64,000 nt of DNA, taken from assembly GCA_037576195.1 (NCBI GenBank), contig CM075104.1:25436211-25500210 (forward strand). The letters run 5' to 3'. A program made the translations under genes and the position numbers. The notes under the pieces were generated by a model, which saw only the letters and a program-made list of their open reading frames with translations, was not told the DNA's origin and searched no databases. Positions 49,393 to 60,104 of the stretch are shown piece by piece; within the stretch, counting starts at the first letter, position 1; the number at the start of each line of letters is the position of its first letter. This DNA comes from Phytoseiulus persimilis (lineage: Eukaryota; Arthropoda; Arachnida; Mesostigmata; Phytoseiidae).

Positions 49393-50867
49393 CTCACTGT
49401 TTTCACGCCTCCCGCGTCGATTTTTCCCCTGCCTCGCCTATCGAAATAGATGGGAGCTCCGTCCACGGCTCCTGTTCTGATAGATCCCCACCCACGCACA
49501 CATGACCCTGTTGCTGCCGTATTTGAACGCCGTGTTCGCTAACGGCTCAACAGTAGCAGTTTACTTCTCAGCATATCTGCATGCCCTTTCTTTTCCACAC
49601 TCGATCAATTGCGTACCTGACTTCATCCAAAGGATGAACTGTCAGCGGCCAAGATAGACTCCATTCCAGCTATGTCGCGTCGGATATGGAAAACTTTATT
49701 GAGAATTGGTGTTGATCCGTCCTCCCTACTCCAGCCTTCACTGAGATCACATCATGCTTTCGAGAAGACGGCTTCGCAGTCGAGAATGATCATCACAACT
49801 TTGGTCGGTGTTTTCGCTAACACGCTCAAGTGAGAGGAGGCGTTGAGATCATATTTCTCAGTCTCCAAACTTCGACGCATTTCATGGAGAAACTGTCACA
49901 TGAATGCGGTCTTCTAGATGAAACTCGCTAGGCTTACCCAAAGCCCGCTCCGTGCTCTGGGGACGCAAATCCGCTTTCATGAGGCTAACGCTACGGCATG
50001 ACGGCATCTCAAGTTCCTAGTGCTCTCGTGGTTTTCTATTTCTTCCACCTGTGTCCAGCTACCTAGAGCCACTTTGAGCGATACGAACAAGTTTCAGCGC
50101 AAGGACGAGGGGATCCGTCGCGATTAGTTTCGAACTCGTTTGGCTCCAACTGCAGCTTCTGTGCGGTAACGCAGGATCCGAGAGAAGATTGAACGTAGTG
50201 GGAATCATGAAATCTACAACAGAACGTGCGCAAACCGTGACGCCACGCCGGTGATCGAAAAAAGCCACGAATATCTCTGAGGTTGCCCGTCGGCGCCTCC
50301 TCTTGAGTTGACGATTCACTCTTTCCTCGCAGTTGGAAACTTGGGAAGCGCTATCCGCAGGGAAGATTCCTCAGATGTCATGTCTCATTCCACTCATTCA
50401 GACGAACCAAGGTTTGACAAATAAATCCATTTACGCGGCCAGCCTCATCATTCATTCACACTCGCCTAGTCTCGCAGCTTGGGTTCACCTGGCCTGGCTC
50501 GATATCGTTCCCGAGATCAATTGAGCCTAAACCGCGGGTCCGGTGGGGAGCGGAACTCCCGGTCCATTTTTGCGCCCCCTGATTGGCCCCGGTAATCTCC
50601 CTGAGGCGCTATTATTCTTCCGAGCGAGTTGGGTCTCCGATTCAGTCACGGATATACACAGAGCTCCGAATTCGGCGTCGTACCCGCCTATTTCCGAGCC
50701 TTGCGCCCAAGGCGAGTACCTCCTCTGCCCTTCAAAGTGTGCACTGACGAACAGTTTGAGCGAAGTATCTGGATCGGAAAGCTGCAGCTCCTTGCAAAGC
50801 TGCCCTTGAGCTCAGTATACGCTGTGGCACTGCATAATCTTTGAGAAATCGTCTTCAACCAGCCGTT
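49393..50867. other. No recognisable gene
   Basis: Short frames only; nothing recognised. Confidence 0.45.
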
Positions 50868-50882
50868 AGAGCTGATATCCTG

Positions 50883-51154
50883 TCGGCTCGTTGGCCGTGT
50901 GGCATAAACCAACGCCTTGGGTGCCACGCTAAGCTAGCAATCGCGGGTTCGATCCCCGGCCGACAACAAAAATTTCTTATGTGGTAAAAAGGGGATTTAA
51001 TTTATATCAGAATTAAATCTGAACCATCTTAAGACCCAAGCCCACCGCCCGCAAAGGGATTTGCGAGGCGATAGGGAGTGTTACTGAAGCAATACCGAAA
51101 GGTGATTCCGGGACACTTCTGAGGGCTGGCTGAGGGGTTCAGCCGGAAAACAAA
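50883..51154 (+). mobile_element. tRNA-derived SINE, copy 2
   Basis: Same family as copies 1 and 3. The A box TGGCCGTGTGG (50892-50902) differs from the usual TGGCNNAGTGG at one place, and the B box GGTTCGATCC is at 50946-50955, 43 bp further on, a spacing typical of tRNA promoters. TCGGC (50883-50887) can pair with GCCGA (50959-50963). The tail is a short A-rich run. Perfect 15-bp direct repeats AGAGCTGATATCCTG flank it (50868-50882 and 51157-51171). Both promoter boxes are intact, so of the three copies this one is best placed to be transcribed by Pol III. Confidence 0.92.
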
Positions 51155-51171
51155 GAAGAGCTGATATCCTG

Positions 51172-53348
51172 ATTTCCCAGCACCATCATCGGGATGGTTG
51201 CCGCTCCGGGACTCGGCACTGGCATCGCATATCCTGTACACGGACTCGAACATTCGAGTCAATGTGGTAAACTCTCAAAACGGGTTGATCGAGGGTAATG
51301 CATACAGGCCGGAATTCCGCGAAAGGGAGTGGTCGTCTTCATTCTGGACCAGAAAACGTTTATTATGGCTTCAAAATCTACGTGCCAAGATTCCCCTCGC
51401 GGTTGATTTCGATTCCAGTCAGTGGATCCTCAAACCTCCGGCGCATTCGAGCAAATCCAAATGCTTGAACTAACGTCGTAAAAAGCTCATGAGTTGCACG
51501 GGGCGAAACTTTCAGAGCAACTCATGCTGGCGTTAGGTACGTCTCGGAGCTTGTTGACGAACGGGCTTCGTCGCTCCAGACACCCCCAAGCCTTAACTCC
51601 AACCCGAGAGAGTAACCAACCACCCACGCGGCGCCTGCACTCGATCGGGAAGGAATCTATCTCGACGTGTCTCCCGGTTGACCCACAAGGTGTTTTCGCC
51701 AAGAATCGGATTGAAACCTGTAAGATTGTGCGTTCCCTGGAAAATCGCTGCCGACGTTGATTTTTCGCCCTGGATAAGCTCCAAGATCCGGAAGGTGCCA
51801 CCACGGACGACAAAGATCGCTCTGGATTGCTTCAACTGAGAGCGTCAGAAAATCAACTCGAGGACCTGAGTCCTGAGCATGGAGGTAGGGAAATCCCTGT
51901 CGAAGGATCCGCCGTGGCGTATTTAAATAAGGTAATTTTATTTTTCCTAATTCCCGATGATTGTAGTCCAATCACAATAAGCTTTGATCAAAACGGAAAT
52001 TCGTCTTCTGAGAGGGGGTGCGTCTAATGCGATGAGTAAAATATGAGGAGATGAATTCCCTTACCTTTTTCCATACTTCCGGTTGCGTCTTATACGCCGG
52101 CGCGTTTCAATCCGCGTTGAAAACTTCGCAGGCGGGGGACTCCCTCTCGCTCTCTCTAACTTTGTTGGATGCTCGTGATGTTTGAGATGATCGCGGCCAC
52201 AGGCAAGCTCTTCTCATAGCTCTTGATTTGAGATTCGAGGCGAATCGAAACCGAAGTTGAGTATTCAATGGAAAAAGCGAAGGACAGCGTTTCTGAGCAG
52301 AGTAATGGGAGCTCTTTTTATCTCCTCTCCCTAGTTTTGCTCCCCGGCTGCCCGCGCTACCCTCCCCTTGGATTTTGCCCCCCCAGGAGCTGTGTTCTCT
52401 GCATTCCAAGGGGCCGTAATTCTATTGGGGACACCGTCCACAGAAGTAATCTGTTTCGCTACATCTGCGGCACACCTTTCGGCGGCATTCTCGTTTCTAG
52501 CTCGAGAAGCTTCGGCCGATTGGGAGAAGAATGCGAGACTTTTGACGGAACTTCTTGATGATATCTGCCCCGCTCGATCGCTCAACGCCCGTGCAAGCCA
52601 TCTGAGCTAAGCTGAGCTTATTACCTTTGATGCGTCACTCGGGTCACGTGAGCAGTGATCATGAAAACAACGGGAGAGTCGACATTTGAACGAATAGCAA
52701 CGATCTCACTTCCATCTCATCACGATACCTAACAAAGGAACACATTCCTCAAACTCAGGTACTCCCCCCAATACTTTCTGTAAGTACGGCGCTCCGTTCA
52801 TCAGCTTATCCCAGAACGCTGGCAGCCTCCCTCTCTGAGGTCGATTCACCTTTTTCTTCGGATGAGATTCATTACCAACCTTGGCTCGCTGTTCGCGCAG
52901 GGAACTCTGTGACTTGGTTGCCTGGAAACTGCGTGGGATGTGAGAGCATTCTCAAGATGTGACTCCTGTAGGTTTTCCGAAACTCAGGCTTCTTAGGTGT
53001 CATCTGCGCTTGAGTATGAAGCCAGTTGCGTTTGTCAAACCCCGAAATCCCTCCTATAGAGAACGAGTTATTCAGTAGCATTGACATGGAGAAAGCGGTT
53101 TCTGAATCCCCAATCCTAGAAGCTCGGAGGGTTGGACTCTGAGGGTCATTATCATGACTGAAAACAAGGTTTTTGAGCCGCCCGAGGCAGGGGGGAGGAG
53201 GCTGTCATCCGCGGAATCTATGGGCTCCGCCCCGGCACATTCCCTGGCTGGGCCTGGGACAGAAGAGATCGGCCTTCTGGTGGAACTTCGCATTATTGTC
53301 TTTGCAGCATAGAACGGCTTGACGTACCCTCCCAGATCTGACCTTATA
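51172..53348. other. No recognisable gene
   Basis: Frames up to about 108 codons on both strands. A plus-strand frame at 52368-52610 has an Ala/Leu-rich helix (HLSAAFSFLAREASADWEKN) of unknown origin. Confidence 0.4.
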
Positions 53349-54265
53349 CAGGGTGGTCATCGTAAGTCGGGAATTTCCTTACTCTCTCTTCTTTTGCTCA
53401 TAAATCGGTGAAAAATTATCCGATTCTGGAATTCTGCATTCGATAGCTGGAAGGATGGCGCATATTTTCATCATTTTTCTTGAATCAGTAGAAAACTGAA
53501 TCGGCTCAAAGATTGACTTTTCTCAAAAAAACAGTCGACAAACTTCTGAAGTCGACCGATCGAATTCGTAATGTCAAGGTCGACGCAACATAGGATCTTG
53601 CTCAAACGCCCGGCAACTCCAGATTTCTAGCTCAGGATCTGTGAGGAGGACGAAGGATCCTTTCAACCTTGAGCTCAAGATCGACCTCCTGACAAGATCG
53701 CGTCTTCTTTGCATTTTGGTCCGTAACTCCTCAGGGAAGCCAAATTCGGGAAATTTTTCGATGTCGAAAAGTTCTTAGATTGGTCCAGACTACCCGACCA
53801 GGGAGTTGTCGGGTCGATCCGAGAACTCCCTCCCCCCTCCCCCCGAAAATCCCACCTCCTCAATTTTTCGAAAAAGTTGTCGGATCGACCCGTAAACTTC
53901 TTCGTCAGGTAGTTTGGACCAATCTAAGAACTTGTTGCCATCGGAATATTTCCCCAACTCGGCTTTCCTGAGGAGTTAGGGGCCAAAATGCAGAGAGGAC
54001 GCGATCTTGTCAGGAGGTCGATCTTGAGGTCAAGGTTGGAACGATCTTTCGTCCTCCTCACAAATCCTGAGCTAGAAATGTGGAGCTGCCGGGCGTTTGA
54101 GCAGCATCCTATCTTGCGTCGACCTTTACACTTACGAATGCGATTGGTCGACTTCAGAAGTTTGTCGACTGTTTTTTTGACGAAAGTTGAAAAAAAAAAG
54201 CAATCTTTGAGTCGATTTGCGAGATTCAGATTTCTACTGATTCACGGAAATGAAAAGATAGACTG
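53349..54265. mobile_element. Foldback MITE, CAGGGTGGTC family, copy D (best preserved arms)
   Basis: The left terminus is TA (53347-53348) then CAGGGTGGTCATCG...TTTTGCTCATAAATCGGTGA. Inside it, two arms of about 340-385 bp face each other: about 53465-53805 (…ACAGTCGACAAACTTCTGAA…CTCCTGACAAGATCGCGTC…) and about 53880-54265 in reverse order (…GACGCGATCTTGTCAGGAG…TTCAGAAGTTTGTCGACTGT…). The centre near 53840 is C-rich. The right terminal block present at 12.19 kb is missing, so one end is lost. No coding capacity; mobilisation by a Tc1/mariner-type enzyme is inferred from the TA and CAGGGTG. Confidence 0.75.
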
Positions 54266-54856
54266 ACAGATAAGAAGACTGGTGCCAAAACTTCCTGTCG
54301 GGCCGACTGGGAATCCACCACACCGTTCTGCCTTCCAGCGCTCCCGTGGTAAGTTCTTCTTCCGAGGCGCTGTCATCTATTTGGAGTGGGAACTTTCTCC
54401 TGTCCGGAGACTGTTGACTCGAGAACTGCTAGCATCTATTCTCCATTCATAGAGTTAATCTCTCCAGCTATGCGGGAGATCCAGAAGTGGAGTCCGATGA
54501 ATTATTCTTCCTTATCTCCGGTTCTTTCGTCACCCTCTTCCACCATCAGGGACCTCTTCCATCATTTCGGACCTCTTACATTTTTCAGATCGGTATCGCG
54601 GTTATCTCGGAGAGTAGATGAGTGGGTTTCGAGTCTGTGAGTGGTAGGCTTTGCCTCACTCCTTGCGGATATTCTTCTCTTGTTTTCCCGTTGAGATGGA
54701 ACTCGGCCCTGGGACTCTCGTCGGCCTTATCGCCGACCGCGCAGTACCTCTTTCAAGAACGGGATATACTGTCGAAGTGGAGGTCAGTGGAATCGTGAGA
54801 CCTGTGTTCCAGTGAATATTTCACTCTGACGTCGCCCCAGCCTCTATGATATGGAT
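54266..54856. other. No recognisable gene
   Basis: Nothing recognised. Confidence 0.45.
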
Positions 54857-54871
54857 TCTCCGAGCAAGGAT

Positions 54872-55132
54872 TTTTTTTTTTTTTTTTTCGGCTGAACCTC
54901 TCAGCCAGCCCTCAGGAAGCACCGGAATCACCGGAGCATTGCTTCTGTAACACTCCCTATCGCCTCGCAAATCCCATTGCGGGCGGTGGGCTTGGGTCTT
55001 AAGATGGTTCAGATTCAATTCTGATATGAATTAAATCCTCTTTTTACCACATGAGAAAGATTTCTGTCCCGCAATTGCTAGCTTAGCGTGGCACCCAGTG
55101 TTGGTTTATGCCACCCGGCCAGCGAGCGGGGG
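54872..55132 (-). mobile_element. tRNA-derived SINE, copy 3, B box deleted
   Basis: Reverse orientation, with a T run at 54871-54888 that is the A tail of the element. The body matches copies 1 and 2 (CGCCTCGCAAATCCC, TTAAGATGGTTCAGATTCAA). Flanks TCTCCGAGCAAGGAT (54857-54871) and TCTCCGAGCACGGAT (55133-55147) agree at 14 of 15 positions. Near 55064-55068 about 18 bp including the B box are missing compared with the other copies, so it should not support Pol III transcription. The A box (TGGCCGGGTGG on the minus strand) is kept. Confidence 0.9.
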
Positions 55133-55147
55133 TCTCCGAGCACGGAT

Positions 55148-56994
55148 ATCGTTTTATGGGTCACCTTCGGTTTCTCGTTGTGACCACGGAGGCCTTGCCT
55201 CAGGGAACTCCCCGTGTCGCTCTCCGCATGATAGCGTTCACTTAAATCTCGAAAGCGTGTCCGAAACCCGCGGAATCGGCGACTTCTTTGTGCGTATTTT
55301 CCTTGACGAGCATCGAGGGGTGGAGGGCTCGTGTGTTTTCTGGGGAGACCCACGAGGTGGAGACACCGCTACGAACATCGAGAAATAGATAGTTTCCTAG
55401 CATGCACGCCATGCCAAGTAGTTCCCTAATTGAAGACCTCTGAGAATCGGCTTCACCCTCTCGCGAGCATTGATGGATGGTGCCTTATCGATTCGGCTCA
55501 GTTGATCTAAACAGATGTTTGAGAACGTGCGAGGCCGTTTCAAGGTGTCTCGAAGGACTGCCTACGGATGGGTGTTCTCTGGACAAGGCTCCCCAGAATC
55601 AATTCGTCGTCTCGGAGCTCGACGTTCATTGGGCTTCGGCTGATCCCATGCCCACAATCTGACTGCGTACCGGTCGCAAAATGAGCTTCAACCAGTTTCC
55701 TGTTGATTCTGGAGATATCGCAAGGCGGAGCCTCTGCACAATTTTCGAACAAAAACCGACACGAGTGAGCAGGCCGCTTCATCGAGCGGAGAAATCACCC
55801 TGAAATCCTGCAGATGATCTCGAATCATTTTTGGTCCGATTTTCATCCAGAAAAACTTCTCAAAAACGAATGTAACGAATTCTTGGGTAAGCAACTCATC
55901 AGATGACAAGCTTGGCAGAAAGGTAACCTAGCGAATGACGAGGTTGGTTAAGCACGGTAGGAAACGAGTCCACAACTTTCACGAGCACCTCGACTCCAGA
56001 TACCTCGGTAGGAACTTGGGTGAGAGGTCTTCTTCCTACCGGTCGGCATCCTCAACCGCACCATCAGTACGCTGTGAACGAAGTCTTCGTTCATCGTCTG
56101 CGGTATTCAAGGGTACTCGATCTCCCAGGATTTACGATACCGAGCGGTCTCGAAATTATCGATGAGTGGAAGGGTGCGATGTAGGATTCGCGTTCCAGCT
56201 GTTCTCGGCGCTGCATGATAGACAGAGGATATCTGGCAACTCTGGAGGAACGGGAGGTCCGAAACACGGCGCCTCAGGAGAATAGAGATAGAAGCGCCTT
56301 CGCTCATGATCATCCGAATGACAGGAAGGCTCTTCAAAAAAGCCAGGAAAAGAGTAGCAGAAATCTCTCCCGTAGGTTACACGGCATATCAGCCCTAGGT
56401 CGCAAGAAACCTGCACAAGAAGTCTCGATCCCCATGAGAGCGCCGTCCTTGTTGGTGTTGAAACTTTTATGCTTCTACAACCACTCCCTTCGAGGCCGTC
56501 GGCTATCCAGGTAAGGCAGGTCAGACCAATTTCGGACACATCGAGCTGAGTCTGAGCATGTCCATGGCTAGGCCCCGCCGTGGCTCGGTGCCGTCAGCGG
56601 TAAAGGGGATGCTGCTCATGTTTGAAGAGTCAATCCCTGCAGTTGGGTTCAGCGTTGAATATCGAAAATGTTTCCAGATTCACGAAATGCACAGATCATG
56701 CGCGGAATCTGTCCGCTAGGGATTTCTGTTCATCAGCCGTACGAGCCCGGAACGTCACTCACTGTGTTGATCAGATTCCCGGTCCGGGTGCGTCCAGCAC
56801 CTTCCGCGAAGGCTGTCACGGTTGCGTACTTGGATATTAGTTCACCGAGGTCAGGGTAGAAACGGACGTCACATGTGGCGTGCCTTCAGAGGCTTCCTCG
56901 TCAAAGGCCTCCTTGAATCTGACATCGGATTCGTGGTTATCGGGGATCGTACGACACTTCTTGACATGGAGGTAATCATCGAGGAATGAGCAAT
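55148..56994. other. No recognisable gene
   Basis: About 1.8 kb with frames up to 127 codons (56539-56156 minus), none recognised. Confidence 0.45.
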
Positions 56995-56996
56995 TA

Positions 56997-57022
56997 CAGT
57001 CCGCAACACGAATTTATCGACA
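56997..57022 (+). repeat. Left outer terminal inverted repeat of the Tc3-like element
   Basis: Starts CAGTCC and continues into GCAACACGAATTTATCGACA; preceded by TA. It pairs with 58556-58581 (3 mismatches in 26). Confidence 0.85.
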
Positions 57023-57172
57023 CGCATTCTATGTGGATGATTTCCGCACCCGCTGGATAACGAAGTCAGTGTTGCCATGGGAATTCCACTAGGTGCGACA
57101 GACTTTGAGATTATATCAACCGACTTAGAAAAACGAAGTTTAGGCTCAGGATCGAACATTTTTGATATCCAG

Positions 57173-57195
57173 CTGTAACACGAAATTATCGACAG
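57173..57195 (+). repeat. Left inner repeat of the Tc3-like element
   Basis: GTAACACGAAATTATCGACAG within this 23-bp segment repeats the outer end motif and is inverted at 58384-58406 with 2 mismatches. It is a probable second binding site for the transposase. Confidence 0.8.
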
Positions 57196-57352
57196 CGTTG
57201 AAATCGCGCTTTCGGTTGGAGTTTCAGCATTTTCTCGTGAGGCTGATACCGACGAACGTCAAGTTAGTGCTAACGAAGGACACACAAGTACGATTTGTCG
57301 ACTCAGAACTCCGGCTCGTCAAGATTTGTGAGAGAGAATTCATTCCCTCAAT

Positions 57353-58348
57353 ATGGGACGAAAACCGGCTCTGACTCCTCAAGAAAGGATTCGCATCGAT
57401 CAATTACACGGCTCTGGGCTCGCAGCAAGTGCTATCGGACGAGAGATCGGCAGAACAGCGGACGTAGTGCTGCGGTATTTGAGATTAGGGGCGGAGTATG
57501 GCATCAGATCGTACAAGAAACGAAGCACAAAGCTCTCAGATCGTCAGAAACGGAAGATAATTCAGGATGCGAGCAACAAGAGTGTTTCTTGCGCTCAAAT
57601 CAGAGACTCAAACAACCTCCCAGTGCATAAACAGACCGTCTGGCGCGTTTTGAGAAGTGCGTATCATCTGAAATTCAAGAAAATGTGCGGGAAGCCCCCG
57701 CTGACGAAAAAGCACCGAGACACTAGGCTCGATCGCGCCCAGGAATGGATGAGTTGGACTTCGGAATGGGATAAAGTTGTCTTCAGCGATGAGAAAAAGT
57801 TCAATCTGGACGGCCCGGATGGATTCCATAACTGCTATCACGATCTTCGGAAAGAGCCTCGATTCTATTCCAAAAGACAGTCCGGGGGCGGTTCAGTTAT
57901 GATCTGGGGAGCGGTCAGTCGCCGCGGGACGTTCCAAATCATCTTCGTGGAGACAATAATGCGTTCCGTGGACTATAAGCTGCTACTCGAGAACCACCTG
58001 CGACCTCAAGCTTTGGAGAAAGTTGGAACGGATTCCATCTTCCAGCAAGATTGCGCCTCCGTGCACACGGCGGCGATAATCAAAGATTGGTTCCAGGAGA
58101 GTGGAGTACGTTTTCTTGACTGGCCTCCGAAGAGCCCCGACCTGAACATTATTGAGAACCTCTGGGGAACGTTAGCTCGGCTCGTCTATCCCAATGGGAA
58201 GCAGTACAACTCAAGAGAAGAACTGAAACATGCGATTCTTTCTTCTTGGGCCAGAATTGGGGAACGAGACATAAAACCACTGTATGGTTCTCTCCCAAGG
58301 CGCATTTTTGAGGTCATCAAGGCGAAAGGGGGTTCGACGAAGTATTAA
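57353..58348 (+). CDS. Tc3-like DD34E transposase
   Basis: 331 residues, uninterrupted, close to the usual length of Tc1-type transposases. It cuts the element out at its terminal repeats and joins it to TA sites in the nucleus. Residues about 7-43 form a paired-like helix-turn-helix (LTPQERIRIDQL, GREIGRTADVVLRYL); about 61-105 form a second one (KLSDRQKRKIIQ, HKQTVWRVLRSA). KKRSTK at 55-60 may serve nuclear import. The catalytic triad is D146 (VVFSDEKKFNLDGPDG), D233 (FQQDCASVH) and E268 (SPDLNIIENLWG), with 34 residues between the last two, so DD34E. A glycine-rich box (SGGGSVMIWGA, 177-187) is in place. FNLDGPDG and LRKEP are typical of the Tc3 branch. The ATG at 57353 is chosen because the DNA-binding domain begins just after it; stop at 58346-58348. 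Confidence 0.93.
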   Translation: MGRKPALTPQERIRIDQLHGSGLAASAIGREIGRTADVVLRYLRLGAEYGIRSYKKRSTKLSDRQKRKIIQDASNKSVSCAQIRDSNNLPVHKQTVWRVLRSAYHLKFKKMCGKPPLTKKHRDTRLDRAQEWMSWTSEWDKVVFSDEKKFNLDGPDGFHNCYHDLRKEPRFYSKRQSGGGSVMIWGAVSRRGTFQIIFVETIMRSVDYKLLLENHLRPQALEKVGTDSIFQQDCASVHTAAIIKDWFQESGVRFLDWPPKSPDLNIIENLWGTLARLVYPNGKQYNSREELKHAILSSWARIGERDIKPLYGSLPRRIFEVIKAKGGSTKY

Positions 58349-58383
58349 CTTTCGAGAATTCCGAAATCGTGGAATAAATCAGC

Positions 58384-58406
58384 CTGTCGATAATTTCATG
58401 TTACGG
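58384..58406 (-). repeat. Right inner repeat of the Tc3-like element
   Basis: CTGTCGATAATTTCATGTTA... is the inverse of 57173-57195. It begins about 35 bp after the transposase stop. Confidence 0.8.
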
Positions 58407-58555
58407 CTCGAAATCGATTTTCTGGAATCTTACGCGTCGTCTTCCTCGAATCGAAGAAATATTCTATCGCCACAATCGTGGTGATGCTGGGAGTATTCCA
58501 TGGCAGCATCAACATCATCTCTCTTCGTCATCAGGAATAGTCTAGAAAACTTGAC

Positions 58556-58581
58556 TGTCGATAATTTCGTGTTGTGGGCTG
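58556..58581 (-). repeat. Right outer terminal inverted repeat of the Tc3-like element
   Basis: TGTCGATAATTTCGTGTTGT then GGGCTG, followed by TA. It is the inverse of 56997-57022. Confidence 0.85.
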
Positions 58582-58628
58582 TATCCCGACTGTGCGTTGC
58601 ATGCCAAACATCTTGTCACATTAATGTA

Positions 58629-58710
58629 CAGTACAACCTCGATTATTTCAACCTCGATTCTTCAACTACCCGGATTCCAACCCAGATTACACTGTCCGAC
58701 AGTAAAAACG
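58629..58710 (+). mobile_element. pogo/Tigger-type terminal fragment 2
   Basis: TA then CAGTACAACCTCGATTATTT, CAACCTCGATT and CGGATTCCAACCCAGATTA. It matches the fragment at 43195 base by base over most of its length. It lies 45 bp right of the Tc3-like element. No partner end was found. Confidence 0.5.
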
Positions 58711-59130
58711 TAACAAAGAAGCTGACACCTAGGATGGGGTGAACCGAGGTCGTAGATTCCGAATCTGTTAACCGTTTCCTCGGATTCGCTATAGGTTTTT
58801 TGTTTTTAAGATTCTTCGGATTTTCGTGATTTTTTCCATGTCGGATTTTTTATCTCTGCTCCTAAGGGAGCCAGATCTGCCAAAATTTCAGAGCATGAAG
58901 ACCAGTGAGAGAACTATCTCTGGTGAAACTTTCGTGCCATTCGGAGCCGCGGTCAGTGAGCTAGAAGAGATCAAAAGTCAAATTTCGTCGGTGAGCTCCG
59001 GAAAGTGGACCCTTCTCCTGCCAAAAACGTGAAAACTATAGTTCCCACAGCCAATTTCCGCGGAGCTTTTTGATAGAGAATTTGCTCGTGAACATTTTAA
59101 GACAAACTTGAGCGTGATACGACGAGCCAT
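58711..59130. other. No recognisable gene
   Basis: Short frames only. Confidence 0.45.
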
Positions 59131-59560
59131 TCAGTTTTGATGCAGAAAAAACGAAAGTGAATGAAATTCGTCGGAACCAACAAAACGTCTCGTGAGGGAC
59201 TGCCTCGAGTGGGGCCTTTCCGGGTCATCCCGTATAAGGGTCGAACAGTAGTCGGCCATCATGTGTACGTCCCATCTTCCCTGGTACCTCTCTTTCATCG
59301 TCGCTATGTCATGATGGAAATTTTTAAGGAAGCGTCCGAGATGGCTGTGTAGATCGTGCATCTTGATGCTAATCCGGAACCCCTAGGACTCGAAAGCTCA
59401 CGAGCATGCTCTTGACGAGTTGTACGTGGTCTTCAGCGCTCGTGTTCCCAAAGAAATTTTTAACGACCAGAACGAATGACCGCCGAGCATCGGCTTCTCG
59501 ATGGTTCATTGCGTCAATGAAAACAGGGTCGACGATGAGCGTCCTATCTCAGAAAACAGT
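59131..59560 (-). pseudogene. Relic of a multicopy arthropod protein family (YQGRWDxxMMADYCW type)
   Basis: Read on the minus strand, near 59535-59410 a shifted frame gives DPVFIDAMNHREADARRSFV, then LVVKNFFGN and LVKSMLVSFRVLG. Frame 59361-59131 continues HDLHSHLGRFLKNFHHDIAT, then MKERYQGRWDVHMMADYC and TLIRDDPERPHSRQS. From memory this is the C-terminal part of a family repeated many times in arthropod genomes, with the pattern AWxSFVxVVxNFLGNxxAxxYxxLVxxML, SHLDxFPxN, GERFHQDIxxMExRYQGRWDxxMMADYCWxLxRD. I do not know a formal name or function; copy number and company suggest a transposon protein. Between SHLGRF and HHDIAT the GERF part is missing, the final Trp is Ser, and a stop and frameshift break it. 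Frame 59956-59687 upstream may belong to it but shows no motif. Confidence 0.6.
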
Positions 59561-60104
59561 TATCGAACCCGAGTCGGTCGCGAAGATACGAAAGCAGAAA
59601 CTAATAACTAGTTTCTTCGGGAAACTTCGGAATGAAGTGCCAACTGAAAAATTACGGAGCCCATTACGGTCTACGACCTTTAACTCTCAGACGTAGGATA
59701 CGTCGCAGGCATCATTCCGGGTCTCGAAATTCCAGGCTACGGTTGCACCACCGGAGATTAATGCGTTTGTACCCGTGAGGATTGCCGAGATTAGCTCAAC
59801 CGGACACATTATGGTAGCCCACCTGTTGCGAAACGGTCCCTTGACTGATGACAACTCATACCAAGGGAAGCGATCTCGGTGGCAAAGTAAGAAGAAGTCT
59901 CGGAAAGAATTTCTGTCTTTGACCGCCCGAAGAGGATTTACGAAGATGTATTTCATTCCCGGATCACGAACATGGGCTAATTGTAGCAGAAATCACCGCA
60001 AACAAGCAGTCCCCGCTTCTCGTTTATGAACACCCATGACTCCATCAAGATTGCATTTTCACGTAGAAACTGTTCGATCTGTTAGAAGGAAGTACTGGGC
60101 TTGA
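59561..60104. other. No firm feature
   Basis: Minus frame 59956-59687 (89 codons, starting KYIFVNPLRAVKDRNSFRDF) may be upstream sequence of the relic at 59131-59560; unproven. A short inverted repeat GACGTAGGATACGTC lies near 59690. Confidence 0.35.

Larger units (their letters stand above)
56997..58581 (+). mobile_element. Complete Tc3-like (Tc1/mariner) DNA transposon
   Basis: A 1585-bp element with both ends and one open transposase frame. The ends begin CAG and contain CAACACGAAWTTATCGACA in inverse orientation; over 26 bp they differ at 3 positions. TA dinucleotides flank both ends (56995-56996 and 58582-58583). A second, inner pair of the same motif lies at 57173-57195 and 58384-58406, so each end has two transposase-binding-like repeats about 150-175 bp apart. 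This nested layout (IR/DR) is known from Tc3 and Sleeping Beauty-type elements. The gene starts about 355 bp inside the left end. All parts needed for cut-and-paste appear present; activity is not shown. Confidence 0.92.
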
